A DNA stretch of 64,000 nucleotides from an uncultured Granulosicoccaceae bacterium (GTDB taxonomy: Bacteria; Pseudomonadota; Gammaproteobacteria; Granulosicoccales; Granulosicoccaceae). The stretch covers positions 1-64,000 of the forward strand of contig CALLLW010000016.1 in assembly GCA_938007995.1 (NCBI GenBank), read 5' to 3'. The notes under the pieces were generated by a model. It made no database searches. It worked only from the letters and a program-made list of their open reading frames with translations, and was not told where the DNA came from. The position numbers and the translations under genes were made by a program. Below are positions 63,340 to 64,000 of the stretch, in pieces (within the stretch, counting starts at the first letter, position 1; each line of letters starts with the position of its first letter).

Positions 63340-64000
63340 ATGGCGGTAGCTGAACTGAAGCCGGGTGTCTGGAAATCCGGTCGTGGCAAGGGCAGGGCAA
63401 CGCCGAAGGGGCGGCAGCTTGATGAGACTGCCCACGCTGAGGTACTGGCGCTTTTGCAGGATCGTCCGAGAAGCGGTGACCTGCTGATAGAACATTTGCA
63501 TCTGATTCAGGACAAATACGGCCATCTGTCGGCGGCACATTTACACGCACTGGCGCATGAGATGCGTTTGTCTCAGGCCGAAGTTCATGAAGTAGCGACT
63601 TTCTACGCGCACTTTGATGTGGTTGCCGCAGACGAAGCACCGCCGCCGGCCTCAACGATTCGAGTATGCGACTCTCTGGCTTGTGAGCTGGCCGGAGCTC
63701 AGCAATTGCTTGCGGCTCTTAAATCAGGCATGGATCCATCAGAAGTGCGGGTGCTGCGCGCACCGTGCATGGGCCGTTGCGATACAGCGCCAACTCTTGA
63801 GATAGGTCATCGACACATAGACCATGCAACAGTCGATCTGGTCAACGAAGCCATAGCCAGCAAAGATACTCACGCCCGCATGCCTGACTATGAAAACCTG
63901 CAAGCCTATCGGGATGCTGGTGGTTATAAAGAATTACTGGAACTGCGTAACGGCAAACACAGCGTTGATGAAGTGCAGGACAAAATCAATGCATCTGGTC
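63340..64000 (+). CDS. NAD-dependent formate dehydrogenase subunit, NuoE-NuoF fusion (partial)
   Basis: Open to the window end; at least 220 residues. ATG 63340 has TTAGGAAGC ahead. Residues about 35-165 form a NuoE-like thioredoxin-fold 2Fe-2S domain: LSQAEVHEVATFYAHFDVV with cluster Cys in VCDSLACELAG and APCMGRCDTAP. After a short linker, the start of a NuoF-like flavoprotein follows (ENLQAYRDAGGYKELLELRN, then SVDEVQDKINASG). In soluble molybdenum or tungsten formate dehydrogenases (FdsGBA) these are usually separate gamma and beta subunits that pass electrons from formate to NAD+. Here they appear fused. The catalytic alpha subunit should lie beyond the window. Confidence 0.85.
   Translation, partial: MAVAELKPGVWKSGRGKGRATPKGRQLDETAHAEVLALLQDRPRSGDLLIEHLHLIQDKYGHLSAAHLHALAHEMRLSQAEVHEVATFYAHFDVVAADEAPPPASTIRVCDSLACELAGAQQLLAALKSGMDPSEVRVLRAPCMGRCDTAPTLEIGHRHIDHATVDLVNEAIASKDTHARMPDYENLQAYRDAGGYKELLELRNGKHSVDEVQDKINASG

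Overview
The window reads as chromosomal DNA of a Gram-negative bacterium, most likely a gammaproteobacterium. The signs are an Slt70-type lytic transglycosylase, BolA, a PpiC-type parvulin, full-length HrpA, PriA followed by a FtsN-like SPOR protein, ferrochelatase, Tag, a DUF2288 protein, an OppABC system, several Sec and Tat signal peptides and lipoproteins. I saw no rRNA, tRNA, CRISPR array, insertion sequence, integrase or phage genes. Gene order is mosaic: many short operons on both strands, with two visible gene remnants.

Layout. 0-3.2 kb: slt, bolA (minus), a small hypothetical gene, ppiC. 3.2-4.8 kb: a decayed minus-strand membrane-protein gene, a hairpin plus terminator that may mark a small RNA, and a palindrome ahead of a PhyH-type dioxygenase. 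4.8-13.4 kb: dioxygenase, M32 carboxypeptidase, a minus-strand operon (secreted S33 peptidase, NatA-like ATPase, NatB-like permease) and a soluble hybrid histidine kinase. 13.8-15.5 kb: zinc-ribbon and 55-residue membrane proteins, isochorismatase-like hydrolase, acetyltransferase. 15.7-21.1 kb: oppA-oppB-oppC-oppDF with terminator. 21.4-26.8 kb: RCC1-repeat protein, a giant coiled-coil OmpA-domain protein, argC, DUF4864-like protein. 27.1-34.5 kb: MFS transporter, ABC exporter, SH3b protein, an exported EndoU-type nuclease with a candidate immunity gene, S9 peptidase. 34.7-42.3 kb: tag, DUF2288, S41 protease, an Alg14/Alg13-type glycosyltransferase, an Ldh-family dehydrogenase, WecG/TagA glycosyltransferase, hemH. 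42.9-50.4 kb: priA, SPOR protein, hrpA. 50.7-56.8 kb: envelope acylation cassette (SGNH, acyltransferase-3, SGNH lipoprotein), another lipoprotein, a Tat-exported dienelactone hydrolase, a cytochrome c peroxidase remnant. 56.9-64 kb: Nudix, otnC-otnK, quinone oxidoreductase, LysR regulator, gabD-type dehydrogenase and the start of an NAD-dependent formate dehydrogenase subunit with fused NuoE and NuoF parts.

Working together: the envelope theme is strong (peptidoglycan turnover, Opp peptide uptake, SPOR, OmpA, glycosyltransferases, acylation cassette). The last 7 kb is carbon and redox metabolism: four-carbon acid-sugar catabolism, semialdehyde oxidation and formate oxidation around one LysR regulator.

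Most interesting: (1) the EndoU nuclease and candidate immunity pair at 31.6-32.5 kb; (2) a compact three-way-junction RNA candidate in the leader of the SPOR gene at 45.53-45.61 kb; (3) DnaA-box matches ahead of priA; (4) recurrent 12-16 bp tandem duplications scattered through intergenic DNA and low-constraint coding segments. All calls were made by eye from sequence and translations; no database search was run.
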